Below are positions 1-9,260 of a stretch of 64,000 bases of DNA, in pieces. Position 1 is the stretch's first letter; every line of letters starts with the position of its first letter. The notes under the pieces were generated by a model, which made no database searches, was not told where the DNA came from, and saw only the letters and a list, made by a program, of their open reading frames with translations. The DNA lies in NCBI GenBank assembly GCA_002842215.1, contig PHCC01000002.1:214011-278010 (forward strand), in the 5' to 3' direction. Made by a program: the position numbers and the translations under genes. The DNA comes from Betaproteobacteria bacterium HGW-Betaproteobacteria-9 (GTDB lineage: Bacteria > Pseudomonadota > Gammaproteobacteria > Burkholderiales > Burkholderiaceae_C).

Positions 1-297
1 CAAGACCGTGTCTTGTTGACGATGGTGCGTGAGTACCGCATGGGCAAGAAGCAGGCCTTGATCGGCTCGCAGGGCAAGGGCTACGCCGAGTCCTATGCCA
101 GAACGCAGCATCTGGACCACCAGAGCTGGCACCGCTATCGAGACGCACGTTGCGCCACCCAGGTGCGTGAACAAGGGGTGGCGGTCAAGGCCTTGCCTGC
201 AGCGACCGAGCTGTGTCGCTACGAATGGTCTCGCGACCAGTTGCGCCGCTACAAAGAGCAGGTGGCTCGCCTGGGCGAGGGGAACGGCAAGCCATGA
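1..297 (+). CDS. C-terminal end of an unidentified protein next to traG (5' end outside window)
   Basis: The frame is open from the first base of the window, so the start lies upstream. About 98 residues are visible, basic and Arg/Tyr/Gln-rich, with no membrane segment and no motif I recognise. The stop codon overlaps the traG start (ATGA at 294-297), the usual sign of translational coupling, so it is probably part of a conjugation or mobilisation operon. A role as a Tra accessory protein is inferred from position only. Confidence 0.55.
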   Translation, partial: QDRVLLTMVREYRMGKKQALIGSQGKGYAESYARTQHLDHQSWHRYRDARCATQVREQGVAVKALPAATELCRYEWSRDQLRRYKEQVARLGEGNGKP

Positions 298-2198
298 GGC
301 AGGCCAAGCTGCTGTTTTTTCTGGTGGTGTTGGCTGCAGCCCTGTTCGCCGGCTTGTATCTGAGCGGTCTGGTGCTGTTCTGGCGCTTGGACATGCCTTG
401 GTCGCGCATGGCGTGGCTGGACTATTGGCGCTACTGGTCGGCCTATTCGGATGTGCCCGCCCACGCTGGCGTGATCAAGAGCAGCGGGATGATCGGTTTT
501 GCCTTGCCGCTGCTGGTGCTGGTGGCGATGACCGCGCTGATGTTGTTCCGGAAAAAGCCCAACCTGTATGGCGAGGCCCGGTTCGCGACCGCTGGCGACC
601 TGCGGCAGCGCCACATGCTCAAGCCCGAAGAGACAGCGCTGGTCGTGGGCAAGAAGGACGGCCAGTTCGTGTACTTCAACGGCCAGCAGTTTGCCCTGCT
701 GGCCGCGCCCACCCGCTCGGGCAAGGGCGTGGGCATCGTGATCCCCAACTTGCTCAGTTACCAGGGCTCGGTGGTGGTGCTCGACATCAAGCAGGAGAAC
801 TTCGACCTCACGAGCGGCTTTCGCGCCCGCTATGGGCAGGACGTCTACCTCTTCAATCCCTTCGCCGAAGACCGGCGCACGCACCGCTGGAACCCGCTGT
901 CCTATGTGTCGAAGGACGAACATTTCCGCATCAGCGATGTGCAGAGCATCGCCGCCATGCTGTACCCGGTGTCGGATCTGCACAAGGACCCGTTCTGGGC
1001 CAACCAGGCGCAAAACGCTTTTGTTGCCTTCGCGTTGTACGCCTTCGAGCAGGCGGCGTACCTGGCAGATCAGTTCGACGCAGCTTTCGAGGCGCCCACC
1101 ATGGGCGGCCTGTACCGACTGGCGTCCGGCCGACCGGGGCAGGAGATCAAGGCCTACCTGTCGGAACTCGCGGCCTGGCCGCACCTGAGCCCGAGCGCAC
1201 GCACGGCGTTCGCCACGCTGCTGGGCCAGGCCAACGAAACGTTTGCCAGCATCATGGGCACCTTCAAGGAGCCGCTGAATCCCTGGCTCAACCCGGTGGT
1301 GGACGCCGCCACCAGCGGCAACGACTTCGACCTGCGCGACGTGCGCAAAAAGAAGATGAGCATCTACGTGGTCATCCAGCCCAACAAGCTGGCCGAGAGC
1401 CGCCTGATCCTCAACCTGTTCTTCAGCCAGCTGATCAACCAGAACACGCGCGAGCTGCCGCAGGCCAACCCCGAGCTCAAGCACCAGTGCCTGCTGCTCA
1501 TGGACGAGTTCACCAGTATCGGGCGCGTCGACATCATCGCCAGCGCTGTCAGCTTTATGGCCGGCTACAACCTGCGGCTGATGCCCATCATCCAGAGCAT
1601 GGCGCAGCTGGAGTCCACCTATGGCAAGGAAAACGCGCGCACCATCATGACCAACCACGCACTGCGCATCATCTTCGCGCCGCGCGAGCAGCAGGATGCG
1701 AACGAATACAGCGAGATGCTGGGGTACACGGCGATGCGCAAAGACAGCGTGAGCCGCAGCCGTTCGCGCGAAAGCAGCTACACCCGCAGTGAGAGCGAGG
1801 AGCGCCGGGCCCTGATGCTGCCGCAGGAGCTCAAGGCCATGGGCGAGGACAAGCAGATCCTGCTGGTCGAGGGCATGGCGCACCCGGTGATGTCGGACAA
1901 GATCCGTTACTTCAAGGAGGCGGCTTTCAAGGAGCGCTTGCTGCCCAGGGTGGAGGTGCCGATGCTGGTCTTGCCGGGCAGCCTGCCAAAGACCTTCGAA
2001 GCCGGGGCGAGCACCCCGGTGCGTCGCGAAGCCGTTGAGCAGGATGCCTCGCCCCTGGTTCACCAAAGTGTCGAATCCTCGCTGGCTCAGCAGTACGAGG
2101 CGCACCGCCTGCGCGCACCCGAAGTGCCCGGCGAATACACCGGGCTGGCAGGGATTCAACGCGAGGTGGATGGGGTGATGAGTCTGTTGGATCGGTAA
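294..2198 (+). CDS. traG: Type IV coupling protein, TraG/VirD4 family
   Basis: Hexameric inner-membrane ATPase that links a relaxosome to a type IV secretion channel during conjugation. The 634-residue product matches the size of RP4 TraG. Two N-terminal membrane segments (about residues 5-30 and 67-86) precede a Walker A motif (APTRSGKG, about 138-145) and a Walker B motif (LLLMDEF, about 400). I chose the ATG at 294 because it overlaps the preceding stop as ATGA; the frame is open further upstream, but the first membrane helix begins right after this ATG. No relaxase, TraF or mating-pair genes follow: the next gene is an unrelated membrane protein and then chromosomal glmM. It therefore marks the edge of an integrated element or a remnant of one. 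Confidence 0.9.
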   Translation: MRQAKLLFFLVVLAAALFAGLYLSGLVLFWRLDMPWSRMAWLDYWRYWSAYSDVPAHAGVIKSSGMIGFALPLLVLVAMTALMLFRKKPNLYGEARFATAGDLRQRHMLKPEETALVVGKKDGQFVYFNGQQFALLAAPTRSGKGVGIVIPNLLSYQGSVVVLDIKQENFDLTSGFRARYGQDVYLFNPFAEDRRTHRWNPLSYVSKDEHFRISDVQSIAAMLYPVSDLHKDPFWANQAQNAFVAFALYAFEQAAYLADQFDAAFEAPTMGGLYRLASGRPGQEIKAYLSELAAWPHLSPSARTAFATLLGQANETFASIMGTFKEPLNPWLNPVVDAATSGNDFDLRDVRKKKMSIYVVIQPNKLAESRLILNLFFSQLINQNTRELPQANPELKHQCLLLMDEFTSIGRVDIIASAVSFMAGYNLRLMPIIQSMAQLESTYGKENARTIMTNHALRIIFAPREQQDANEYSEMLGYTAMRKDSVSRSRSRESSYTRSESEERRALMLPQELKAMGEDKQILLVEGMAHPVMSDKIRYFKEAAFKERLLPRVEVPMLVLPGSLPKTFEAGASTPVRREAVEQDASPLVHQSVESSLAQQYEAHRLRAPEVPGEYTGLAGIQREVDGVMSLLDR

Positions 2199-2310
2199 CC
2201 CGAATGTACCGGTGGATCCAACCTTTTCTGATGGTCGATCATCAGCCGGTCATCAGGGGCGTATCCCGGCGCAGGACGGATCTGGATTCCGGCGCCATGA
2301 AAGAGTTCTT

Positions 2311-2628
2311 GTGGATGCCCCAGTGACTGAGCACCCGTCATCGAAATGGTCGTTCGGTTCTTTGTTCCGGTTCTTGTTGCTGCACGCGCTGATCCTGATG
2401 CTCGTCAACCTGGGCATTGGCTGGGTATGGTTTCAGGCGTATCGGCAAAACGAATTTTCCGGTCTGGCCTTGGTGACGGCCCTATATGCTTCACCTGTAC
2501 TGGTCCTCCTCGCAGTGCCGTTTCATGCCTGGATCCATCGCAAGGCGGCGCATGATCGCAAGCACCGGATGGCTCTGGCGGTATCGATGGTTTGCGTTGG
2601 ACTGTTCAACCTGGTCTATTTCGTCTAG
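2311..2628 (+). CDS. Small three-helix membrane protein, unknown function
   Basis: I do not recognise a family. The protein has three hydrophobic segments (roughly FRFLLLHALILMLVNLGIGW, then a stretch around LVTALYASPVLVLLAVP, then a C-terminal helix ending at VYFV) separated by short basic loops, so it is an inner-membrane protein. The start is uncertain. GTG at 2311 has AAAGAG seven bases upstream and is preferred. GTG at 2323 or 2212 are alternatives; the extra residues from 2212 look like non-coding sequence. It lies between traG and glmM and may belong to the mobile element. Confidence 0.5.
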   Translation: MDAPVTEHPSSKWSFGSLFRFLLLHALILMLVNLGIGWVWFQAYRQNEFSGLALVTALYASPVLVLLAVPFHAWIHRKAAHDRKHRMALAVSMVCVGLFNLVYFV

Positions 2629-2800
2629 TGCTCACCGGTGGGATGAACTCCGGTGCCTGCGAGACCCATGCCACCCGTCCTGGCGCGAAGCTCTCTATGA
2701 ACCGCTGAACTTGTGAACGAGCGCGTCGTCCCTGAGGTTCGCGAGGCCGGTGGCCACGCCGCGATAATCCCGGGTGTTTCTGCACAAATCCTCTGAATCC

Positions 2801-4135
2801 ATGACCCGCAAATACTTTGGCACCGACGGCATCCGCGGTACCGTCGGCCAGGCCCCGATCACGCCCGATTTCGTTCTCAAACTGGCCCACGCGGTTGGCC
2901 GCGTGCTCAAGCGAGACGAGGCGCACCCCACGGTCCTGATTGGCAAGGACACGCGCATCTCGGGCTACATGCTGGAAAGCGCGCTGGAGTCCGGTTTCAA
3001 CTCGGCCGGGGTGGACGTGGTCTTGCTCGGCCCGGTGCCGACACCGGCCGTGGCCTACCTGACCCGTGCGCAGCGCGCCAGCCTGGGCGTAGTGATCTCG
3101 GCCAGTCACAACCCGTTTGGTGACAACGGGATCAAGTTCTTCAGCGCGCAGGGCAACAAGCTCTCGGACGACTGGGAGCACGCCGTCGAGGCCGAGCTGG
3201 ACAAGGACCCGGTCTGGGCCGACTCGCGCAACCTGGGCAAGGCGCGGCGCATGGACGACGCGGCCGGTCGCTACATCGAGTTCTGCAAGAGCACCTTCTC
3301 CAACGACCTCACGCTCAAGGGCCTGAAGATCGTGGTCGACGCTGCCCACGGCGCGGCCTACCAGATCGCGCCGGCGGTGTTCCACGAGCTCGGTGCCGAG
3401 GTGGTGCGCATCGGCTGCGCCCCCGACGGGCTGAACATCAACCACGAGGTCGGTGCGACCCATCCGCAGGCCTTGGTCGATGCGGTTCGGGCGAGCGGGG
3501 CCGACTACGGCGTGGCGCTCGATGGTGACGCGGACCGGCTGCAACTGGTGGATGCCAGCGGGCGCCTGTACAACGGCGACGAGCTGCTGTACCTGATCGC
3601 GGCCGACCGCATCGCGCGCGACGTGGATGTGCCCGGGGTGGTGGGCACGCTGATGACCAACATGGCCGTCGAGGTGGCGTTCAAACAGCGTGGCGTGAAG
3701 TTCGTGCGCGCCCGGGTGGGCGACCGTTACGTGCTCGAAGAGCTGGAGCGCCACGGCTGGATCCTCGGCGGCGAAGGCTCGGGGCACTTGCTGGTGCTGG
3801 ACAAACACACCACGGGCGACGGCCTGGTGTCGGCGCTGCAGGTGTTGCAGGCCTGCGCCGGCAGCGGCAAGACCATGGCGCAGCTGCTGGCCGATGTGAC
3901 GCTGTTTCCGCAGACCTTGATCAATGTGCGCCTGCAGCCCGGGCAGGACTGGAAAACCAACACCCTGCTGGCCGATGAGACGAAAGCGGTCGAGGCCGAG
4001 CTGGGGGACACGGGGCGCGTGCTGATCCGCGCCAGTGGCACCGAGCCGCTGCTGAGGGTGATGGTCGAGGCGCGCGATCCTCAGCAGGCCCAGGCTTGCG
4101 CCGAGCGGCTGGTGAACGCGGTGAGGGCCGGATGA
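2801..4135 (+). CDS. glmM: Phosphoglucosamine mutase GlmM
   Basis: Converts glucosamine-6-phosphate to glucosamine-1-phosphate on the route to UDP-GlcNAc for peptidoglycan and lipid A. The 444-residue length is standard. Visible signatures are the N-terminal [10 protein letters not shown], the phosphoserine loop ISASHNP (serine about residue 102), the metal loop DGDADR (about 245) and the C-terminal phosphate loop RASGTEP. The ATG at 2801 gives the usual [10 protein letters not shown] start. In Burkholderiales this gene normally follows ftsH-folP; here its upstream neighbours are a membrane protein and traG. The stop overlaps the next gene's ATG. Confidence 0.97.
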   Translation: MTRKYFGTDGIRGTVGQAPITPDFVLKLAHAVGRVLKRDEAHPTVLIGKDTRISGYMLESALESGFNSAGVDVVLLGPVPTPAVAYLTRAQRASLGVVISASHNPFGDNGIKFFSAQGNKLSDDWEHAVEAELDKDPVWADSRNLGKARRMDDAAGRYIEFCKSTFSNDLTLKGLKIVVDAAHGAAYQIAPAVFHELGAEVVRIGCAPDGLNINHEVGATHPQALVDAVRASGADYGVALDGDADRLQLVDASGRLYNGDELLYLIAADRIARDVDVPGVVGTLMTNMAVEVAFKQRGVKFVRARVGDRYVLEELERHGWILGGEGSGHLLVLDKHTTGDGLVSALQVLQACAGSGKTMAQLLADVTLFPQTLINVRLQPGQDWKTNTLLADETKAVEAELGDTGRVLIRASGTEPLLRVMVEARDPQQAQACAERLVNAVRAG

Positions 4136-4623
4136 TGGCGGCCGCGGTTTCTGTCCGCCGCGCAGACTATGCCAACCCGCACGATGCGGCATCGCTGGTG
4201 ATGCTGCTCGACGCTTACGCCAGCGATCCGGCGGGTGGCGGGGATGGCTTGAGCGACTTTGCCAAGTCCCACCTGGTGCGCGAACTCGCGGCACGACCAC
4301 AGGCCTACAGCGTGCTGGCATTTGACGGTGATGCGCCGGTGGGCCTGGTCAACTGCATCGAGGGTTTTTCAACCTTTGCCTGCAAGCCGTTGGTGAACGT
4401 GCACGATGTGGCCGTGTTGTCCAGCCATCGCGGGCGTGGCATCGCCGAGCAGATGCTGGCGCTGGCCGAAATCATCGCCCGCGAGCGCGGGGCGGTGAAG
4501 ATGACGCTGGAGGTGCTGTCGGGCAATGGGCCAGCGGTCAAGCTCTACGAGCGCATCGGCTTCGCCGGTTACCAGCTGGACCCGGCCATGGGCACGGCGC
4601 AGTTCATGCAGAAGTGGCTGTGA
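4132..4623 (+). CDS. GNAT family N-acetyltransferase
   Basis: A 163-residue acetyl-CoA-dependent transferase; the substrate cannot be read from sequence. The acetyl-CoA motif [11 protein letters not shown] (R/Q-x-x-G-x-G/A type) and the later motif B region ([13 protein letters not shown]) are both present. Its ATG overlaps the glmM stop (ATGA at 4132-4135), so it is translationally coupled to glmM, and a second ATG follows directly. A C/G-hairpin repeat begins right after its stop. Confidence 0.85.
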   Translation: MMAAAVSVRRADYANPHDAASLVMLLDAYASDPAGGGDGLSDFAKSHLVRELAARPQAYSVLAFDGDAPVGLVNCIEGFSTFACKPLVNVHDVAVLSSHRGRGIAEQMLALAEIIARERGAVKMTLEVLSGNGPAVKLYERIGFAGYQLDPAMGTAQFMQKWL

Positions 4624-4711
4624 ACTGCCCCCCGCCGCGTTTCGCGCGACCCCCTCAAGGGGGCGATGCGAGCGGCCCGGCACAGCCGGTTCCGCCGCAT
4701 CCTGGTAGGCT
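4624..4711 (+). repeat. Stop-codon-linked triple-hairpin repeat, copy A
   Basis: Directly after the GNAT stop come a C-run (4628-4633), a short CGCG-TTT-CGCG hairpin, a CCCCC/GGGGG hairpin (about 4650-4663) and CCGGCACAGCCGG (4677-4689). The same three-part layout follows olsB, phoU and rho. It could serve as a 3'-end or terminator-like structure. Confidence 0.7.
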
Positions 4712-4723
4712 GTTCCTCGTTGC

Positions 4724-5926
4724 TCAGTAGAGCAAGTGGGGTTTCCGGGTCTCCATCCAGGCGGTTTCGTCCGGCTGGGTGATCGCCTCCAAGTCTTCGG
4801 GCTTTGACTTCGGATCGTCCACCCACTCGCGCAGTGCCGGCCCGCCGTTGATCAGGTCAATCGCCAGGCGATCGTGTTCGTACTCGTAGGCGAAATCGCG
4901 CCACAGCGGATAGTCCGGTTGCTGCACGCGCAGGGCCTTGAAGGCCAGGGCCTGCAGGCGCCAGGGCTGGAACGCGGGGTGGTCGTAGTGCGTCGGGTCT
5001 TCCACGTGGATCTGCACGCCGGCGCAGAGCTGGCCGGCGTGTTTGTGGAAGGTGGGCTCGAAGAAACACTCGCGCAGCACACAGCCTTTGAGCCACTGCG
5101 GTGCGGTGCGGCGCATGTCGGCGATCAGGCGGCGGGCGTCGATGCCGGGTGCACCAAACAATTCCAGCGGGCGTGTGGTGCCGCGGCCTTCGCTGAGCGT
5201 CGTGCCTTCGAGCATCACGGTGCCGGCGTAGGCGCGGGCCATCCAGAGGTTGGCGGCGTTGGGGCTGGGGTTGACCCAGGTGCGTTCGGTCGGCCAGCCG
5301 AAGCCGGGCGCGGCGTCGGGCTGCCAGCCTTCCATGGTGATCACGCGGTAGTCGATCGCCAAACCCAGCGTGGCGATGAACCATTGGCCAAGTTCGCCCA
5401 TGGTCATGCCGTGGCGCATGGGCATGGGACCGGCGCCGACGAAGCTTTCCCAGCCCGCGCGCAGCGTCAGGCCTTCGACCGGGCGGCCGGCGGGGTTGGG
5501 GCGGTCCAGCACCCAGACCGCCTTGCCATGTTGCGCGGCGGCTTCGAGCACGTAGCGCAGTGTGGTGATGAAGGTGTAGATGCGGCAACCCAGGTCCTGC
5601 AGATCGACCAGCAAGACGTCGAACGTGTCCATCATGGCATCGGTCGGGCGGCGCACCTCGCCATAAAGGCTGAACACCGGAATACCAAGGCGCGGGTCAA
5701 GGTAGTCGGGCGACTCGACCATGTTGTCCTGCTTGTCGCCGCGCAGCCCGTGTTGCGGGCCGAAGGCGGCCGTGAGCTTCACGTCGGGCAGGGCGGCGAG
5801 CGCATCGAGCGAATGGGTGAGGTCGCGGGTGACCGAGGCGGGGTGGGCGAGCAGGGCGATCCGTCGGCCGGCCAGTGGTGCGCGCAGGGCGGGGTCTTCC
5901 AGAAAACGTTCGATGCCGAATTTCAT
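4724..5926 (-). CDS. DUF1343 / NamZ-type exo-beta-N-acetylmuramidase (GH171)
   Basis: A 400-residue protein of the DUF1343 family, whose characterised member NamZ removes MurNAc from the non-reducing end of peptidoglycan fragments. Family blocks are clear: an N-terminal AHPASVTRDL, FGPQHGLRGDKQDN, SLYGEVRRPT, the DLQDLGCRIYTF block, LDRPNPAGR, and WVNPSPN followed by GTTLSEGRGTTRP. I see no signal peptide, so it would act on imported muropeptides in the cytoplasm, although some relatives are lipoproteins. It starts 9 bp after the DOMON-like gene stops, so the two are probably co-transcribed. No good Shine-Dalgarno is seen, which suggests coupling. Confidence 0.88.
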   Translation of the reverse strand: MKFGIERFLEDPALRAPLAGRRIALLAHPASVTRDLTHSLDALAALPDVKLTAAFGPQHGLRGDKQDNMVESPDYLDPRLGIPVFSLYGEVRRPTDAMMDTFDVLLVDLQDLGCRIYTFITTLRYVLEAAAQHGKAVWVLDRPNPAGRPVEGLTLRAGWESFVGAGPMPMRHGMTMGELGQWFIATLGLAIDYRVITMEGWQPDAAPGFGWPTERTWVNPSPNAANLWMARAYAGTVMLEGTTLSEGRGTTRPLELFGAPGIDARRLIADMRRTAPQWLKGCVLRECFFEPTFHKHAGQLCAGVQIHVEDPTHYDHPAFQPWRLQALAFKALRVQQPDYPLWRDFAYEYEHDRLAIDLINGGPALREWVDDPKSKPEDLEAITQPDETAWMETRKPHLLY

Positions 5927-5935
5927 GCGGAGGTG

Positions 5936-6568
5936 TCAGGCGGGGTTGATGGGTGCGGAGGGGAATGGTGGCAGATCGAGCACATGCGCCAGGCCGGCGC
6001 GGTGGTGAAAGTCGGGTCGGGCGGCGGGGTGGTGCAGAGCCCAGTAGCTGAGGTGGCCGTCGCGGGTCTCCAGGACGGCGCTCAGACCCAGCATCAAGGG
6101 CGCAGCGGCCGCGGCTGGCGGCAGCGCCTCGCGCGGCAGCCAGACCTGCAGATCCATGGACTGCGGCTGCTCCAGGAACACCAGCTCGGGTGGGCAGTCT
6201 GGCGCAGCCGCCTCGGCGGGCAGATCGCGCACCCGTTCGGTGCTGAAGCGGTAGGCCGCCCACCGACCCGATGGCGAAAAATTGAACTCCTGGTAGGCCG
6301 GCTCGCCGGCGCGGGCGACGAAGGCCTCAAAGCAGGTGTGCTGCCACAGGCCGTCGGCCGGTCCGGGAACACGGGGCGGCGGGACGAGCAGTCCCGCTGT
6401 GTCACCCGTGATGCGGTAGTGCAGCAGCCAGCCGGCGCCCGTCTCGGAACCCGCCGCCGCCAGCGACACGCTCAGCTGCAGATCCAGCGGGCAGGGTGTG
6501 GCGGGGTGGCAGGTCAGCGCCAGAGGCCTCGCGGGCAGTGGCTGGATCGGGGTGGGGGCGGAAGTCAC
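5936..6568 (-). CDS. DOMON-like domain protein
   Basis: A 210-residue beta-rich protein of unknown biochemical role. The family landmarks are WQHTCFEAFV, EFNFSPSGRWAAYRF and YWALHHPAARPDFHHR near the C-terminus. DOMON-type folds bind heme or sugars in other proteins, but no ligand can be assigned here. The start is GTG at 6568. It sits immediately upstream of the NamZ-like muramidase, so sugar binding in cell-wall recycling is a reasonable guess, not a demonstrated role. Confidence 0.75.
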   Translation of the reverse strand: MTSAPTPIQPLPARPLALTCHPATPCPLDLQLSVSLAAAGSETGAGWLLHYRITGDTAGLLVPPPRVPGPADGLWQHTCFEAFVARAGEPAYQEFNFSPSGRWAAYRFSTERVRDLPAEAAAPDCPPELVFLEQPQSMDLQVWLPREALPPAAAAAPLMLGLSAVLETRDGHLSYWALHHPAARPDFHHRAGLAHVLDLPPFPSAPINPA

Positions 6569-6622
6569 AGCCCCGTATTCTGGCAGGCCGGAGCCGCTCC
6601 GGCCGTGGTCAGCGCGTCGCGC

Positions 6623-7036
6623 TCACGGCTGGTAGCAACGGCCCGAAGGGTCGTTGTCGATGCGGATCAGCTGGTTGTTGCCACCGCCCCAGACGGTGCC
6701 ACCGGTGAAGGTCAGGCAGCCTTCGCCTTTGTAGTGGGTGATGATGCGGCGGGCATCGCTGCCGAGGTAGAACGGAATCCAGCGCTTGCCGGTGTCGTGG
6801 GAGTACATCGCGTCGGCCTCGCCGATGCGCTTTCGGACCGACTGGGCCTCCATCCCGATCCGGAGCTGGGCAAACCGGCTGCCGGGTGCGGCGGTGCCCG
6901 TGACCTCGCCTTCAGACTGGCCGTCGATGGACTTCGCCTCGCGCACTGGGGGCTCGCCGGGTTCGAGGGAAATGCTGGAGCAACCCCAGATCGATGAGAG
7001 CAAACTGACGACCAACAGGGTGCGCGGTGTGTGCAT
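6623..7036 (-). CDS. Small lipoprotein with SmpA/BamE-like stretch
   Basis: A 137-residue predicted lipoprotein. The signal peptide ends in a lipobox (SIWGC, Cys 19), so the mature protein would be membrane-anchored. The segment FAQLRIGMEAQSVRKRIGEAD resembles the turn-helix opening of SmpA/BamE domains, but the overall match is weak. A good ribosome site (AGGAGC) precedes the ATG. It lies 54 bp upstream of the DOMON-like gene and could be in the same transcript. Function unknown. Confidence 0.7.
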   Translation of the reverse strand: MHTPRTLLVVSLLSSIWGCSSISLEPGEPPVREAKSIDGQSEGEVTGTAAPGSRFAQLRIGMEAQSVRKRIGEADAMYSHDTGKRWIPFYLGSDARRIITHYKGEGCLTFTGGTVWGGGNNQLIRIDNDPSGRCYQP

Positions 7037-7157
7037 GGAGATGCTCCTGGTTCGACCGAAGAAGGCGGTTCTTCACCGAAGGGAACCGCCAAGGCAGGCT
7101 GCCACGGCAGCTCGTTCAAATTGTAGTGAGGACGCTGGAGCAGCGCGGTGCCACTGC

Positions 7158-8186
<1,029 letters not shown>

Positions 8187-8191
8187 GGTGT

Positions 8192-8713
8192 TCAGTCTTT
8201 CTGCGCCAGATCGCGGGCCTGCTGTTGCAGCAGCAGGCGGTCCACGCTCGCCAGGGGCAGGTTGATCAGCAGCTCCAGCCGGCGGTGGATGGCGAGCAGC
8301 GTCTGCTTGAAGGCGGTGAGCTTTTCCGCTTCACTGCCTGGCGTGTTCGATGGGTCGGCATAGCCCCAGTGCGCGGTGGCGGGCTGGCCGGGCCAGTACG
8401 GGCAGGCCTCGCCGGCGGCGTTGTCGCAGACCGTGATCACCAGGTCCATGTGGGGTGCGTCGGCCTGGGCGAACACGTCCCAGCTCTTGCTGCTCAGGCC
8501 TTCTGTGGCGATGCCGGCGTCCTGCAGGGCGCGCAGGGCGAGCGGGTTGGGTTGCTGGTTGTCGCGCGGGCTGCTGCCGGCGGAAAAACCGCGGAATCGC
8601 TGCACACCCTGGACCTTTCCCAGGTGGTTCAGGGCGGCCTCGGCCAGGATGCTGCGGGCCGAGTTGTGGGTGCAGAGAAAGAGGACGTTCAGGGGCCGGT
8701 TCGGGGAGGTCAT
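8192..8713 (-). CDS. arsC: Arsenate reductase, low-molecular-weight phosphatase type
   Basis: Reduces As(V) to As(III) for export. The 173-residue protein has the phosphatase P-loop CTHNSARS (CX5R) at about residues 14-21 and the catalytic Asp-Pro loop (WGYADPSN, about 119). Further cysteines (about 96 and 104) are present; whether electrons come from thioredoxin or glutaredoxin cannot be decided from sequence alone. It lies between arsI and acr3, tightly spaced. Its N-terminal [14 protein letters not shown] is typical of the family. Confidence 0.95.
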   Translation of the reverse strand: MTSPNRPLNVLFLCTHNSARSILAEAALNHLGKVQGVQRFRGFSAGSSPRDNQQPNPLALRALQDAGIATEGLSSKSWDVFAQADAPHMDLVITVCDNAAGEACPYWPGQPATAHWGYADPSNTPGSEAEKLTAFKQTLLAIHRRLELLINLPLASVDRLLLQQQARDLAQKD

Positions 8714-8741
8714 GGCGAAATTGGGTTCGTTGAGGGGGTGC

Positions 8742-9248
8742 TCAGCAGCAGCCGGGCTGTTGGGCGGACGACGAAGGGCCGCAGCACGGCGCGGCCGCCA
8801 CCGGGACGGACACGGGCCGGTCCGCTGCCGACGCCTGGGGTGCGCAGCAGGCGCCAGCGGTGGGCGCCGTGGCCTCGTTGAACACCGGAATGTTGCCCAG
8901 TGTGTGGAACTGTTCCCAGGCCAGGCCCTGCGGGTCGGTGACCCAGTACTTGTCGCTGCGCGCGTAGCAGCAGGTGGTTTCGCCTTCGTCGAGCAGGGCC
9001 ATGTCGGCGGCCTGCGCCTGGTTCTTGAGCGCGCCGAGCTCGTCGGCCGACGACACCTGGAAACCCAGGTGATCCAGTCCGGCGCGGGTGCCGCGCGTGG
9101 AAATGGCGAAGTTCACCGGCGGGTCTTCCAGCATCCACTTGGCGTAATCGCTTTCGGTGCGGGTGGGCGGCTGGTTGAACAGGGCGGAATAAAAGCCGAT
9201 GTTTTTGTCGAGGTCGTTGACGTGCAGGTGGACGTGAAAGCGTTTCAT
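8742..9248 (-). CDS. arsI: ArsI-type C-As lyase (VOC/dioxygenase fold) with cysteine-rich tail
   Basis: ArsI enzymes are Fe(II)-dependent extradiol-type dioxygenases that cleave the carbon-arsenic bond of trivalent methyl- and aryl-arsenicals. The predicted metal ligands are seen: a His near the start (HVHLHV, 5 or 7), His60 in LDHLGFQV and Glu112 in WEQFH. The vicinal cysteines that bind the organoarsenical are C93-C94 (ETTCCYA). An added tail of about 35 residues carries three further CC pairs (134-135, 155-156, 167-168). ArsI and CadI are close relatives, and the ars neighbours favour ArsI. It starts 12 bp after the ATP-grasp-like gene. Confidence 0.85.
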   Translation of the reverse strand: MKRFHVHLHVNDLDKNIGFYSALFNQPPTRTESDYAKWMLEDPPVNFAISTRGTRAGLDHLGFQVSSADELGALKNQAQAADMALLDEGETTCCYARSDKYWVTDPQGLAWEQFHTLGNIPVFNEATAPTAGACCAPQASAADRPVSVPVAAAPCCGPSSSAQQPGCC

Positions 9249-9260
9249 CGGAGACTCCGG

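Noticed and set aside
13..297. TTG at 13 as the true start of the first gene
   Set aside because: The frame is already open from base 1 and no ribosome site precedes it, so it is a fragment of a longer gene.
249..2159. Long open frame antisense to traG
   Set aside because: It mirrors the third-position GC bias of traG and has no recognisable domain.
2606..4321. Long open frame antisense to glmM
   Set aside because: Composition is typical of high-GC antisense frames (His/Arg/Val-rich, no motifs); glmM on the other strand is certain.
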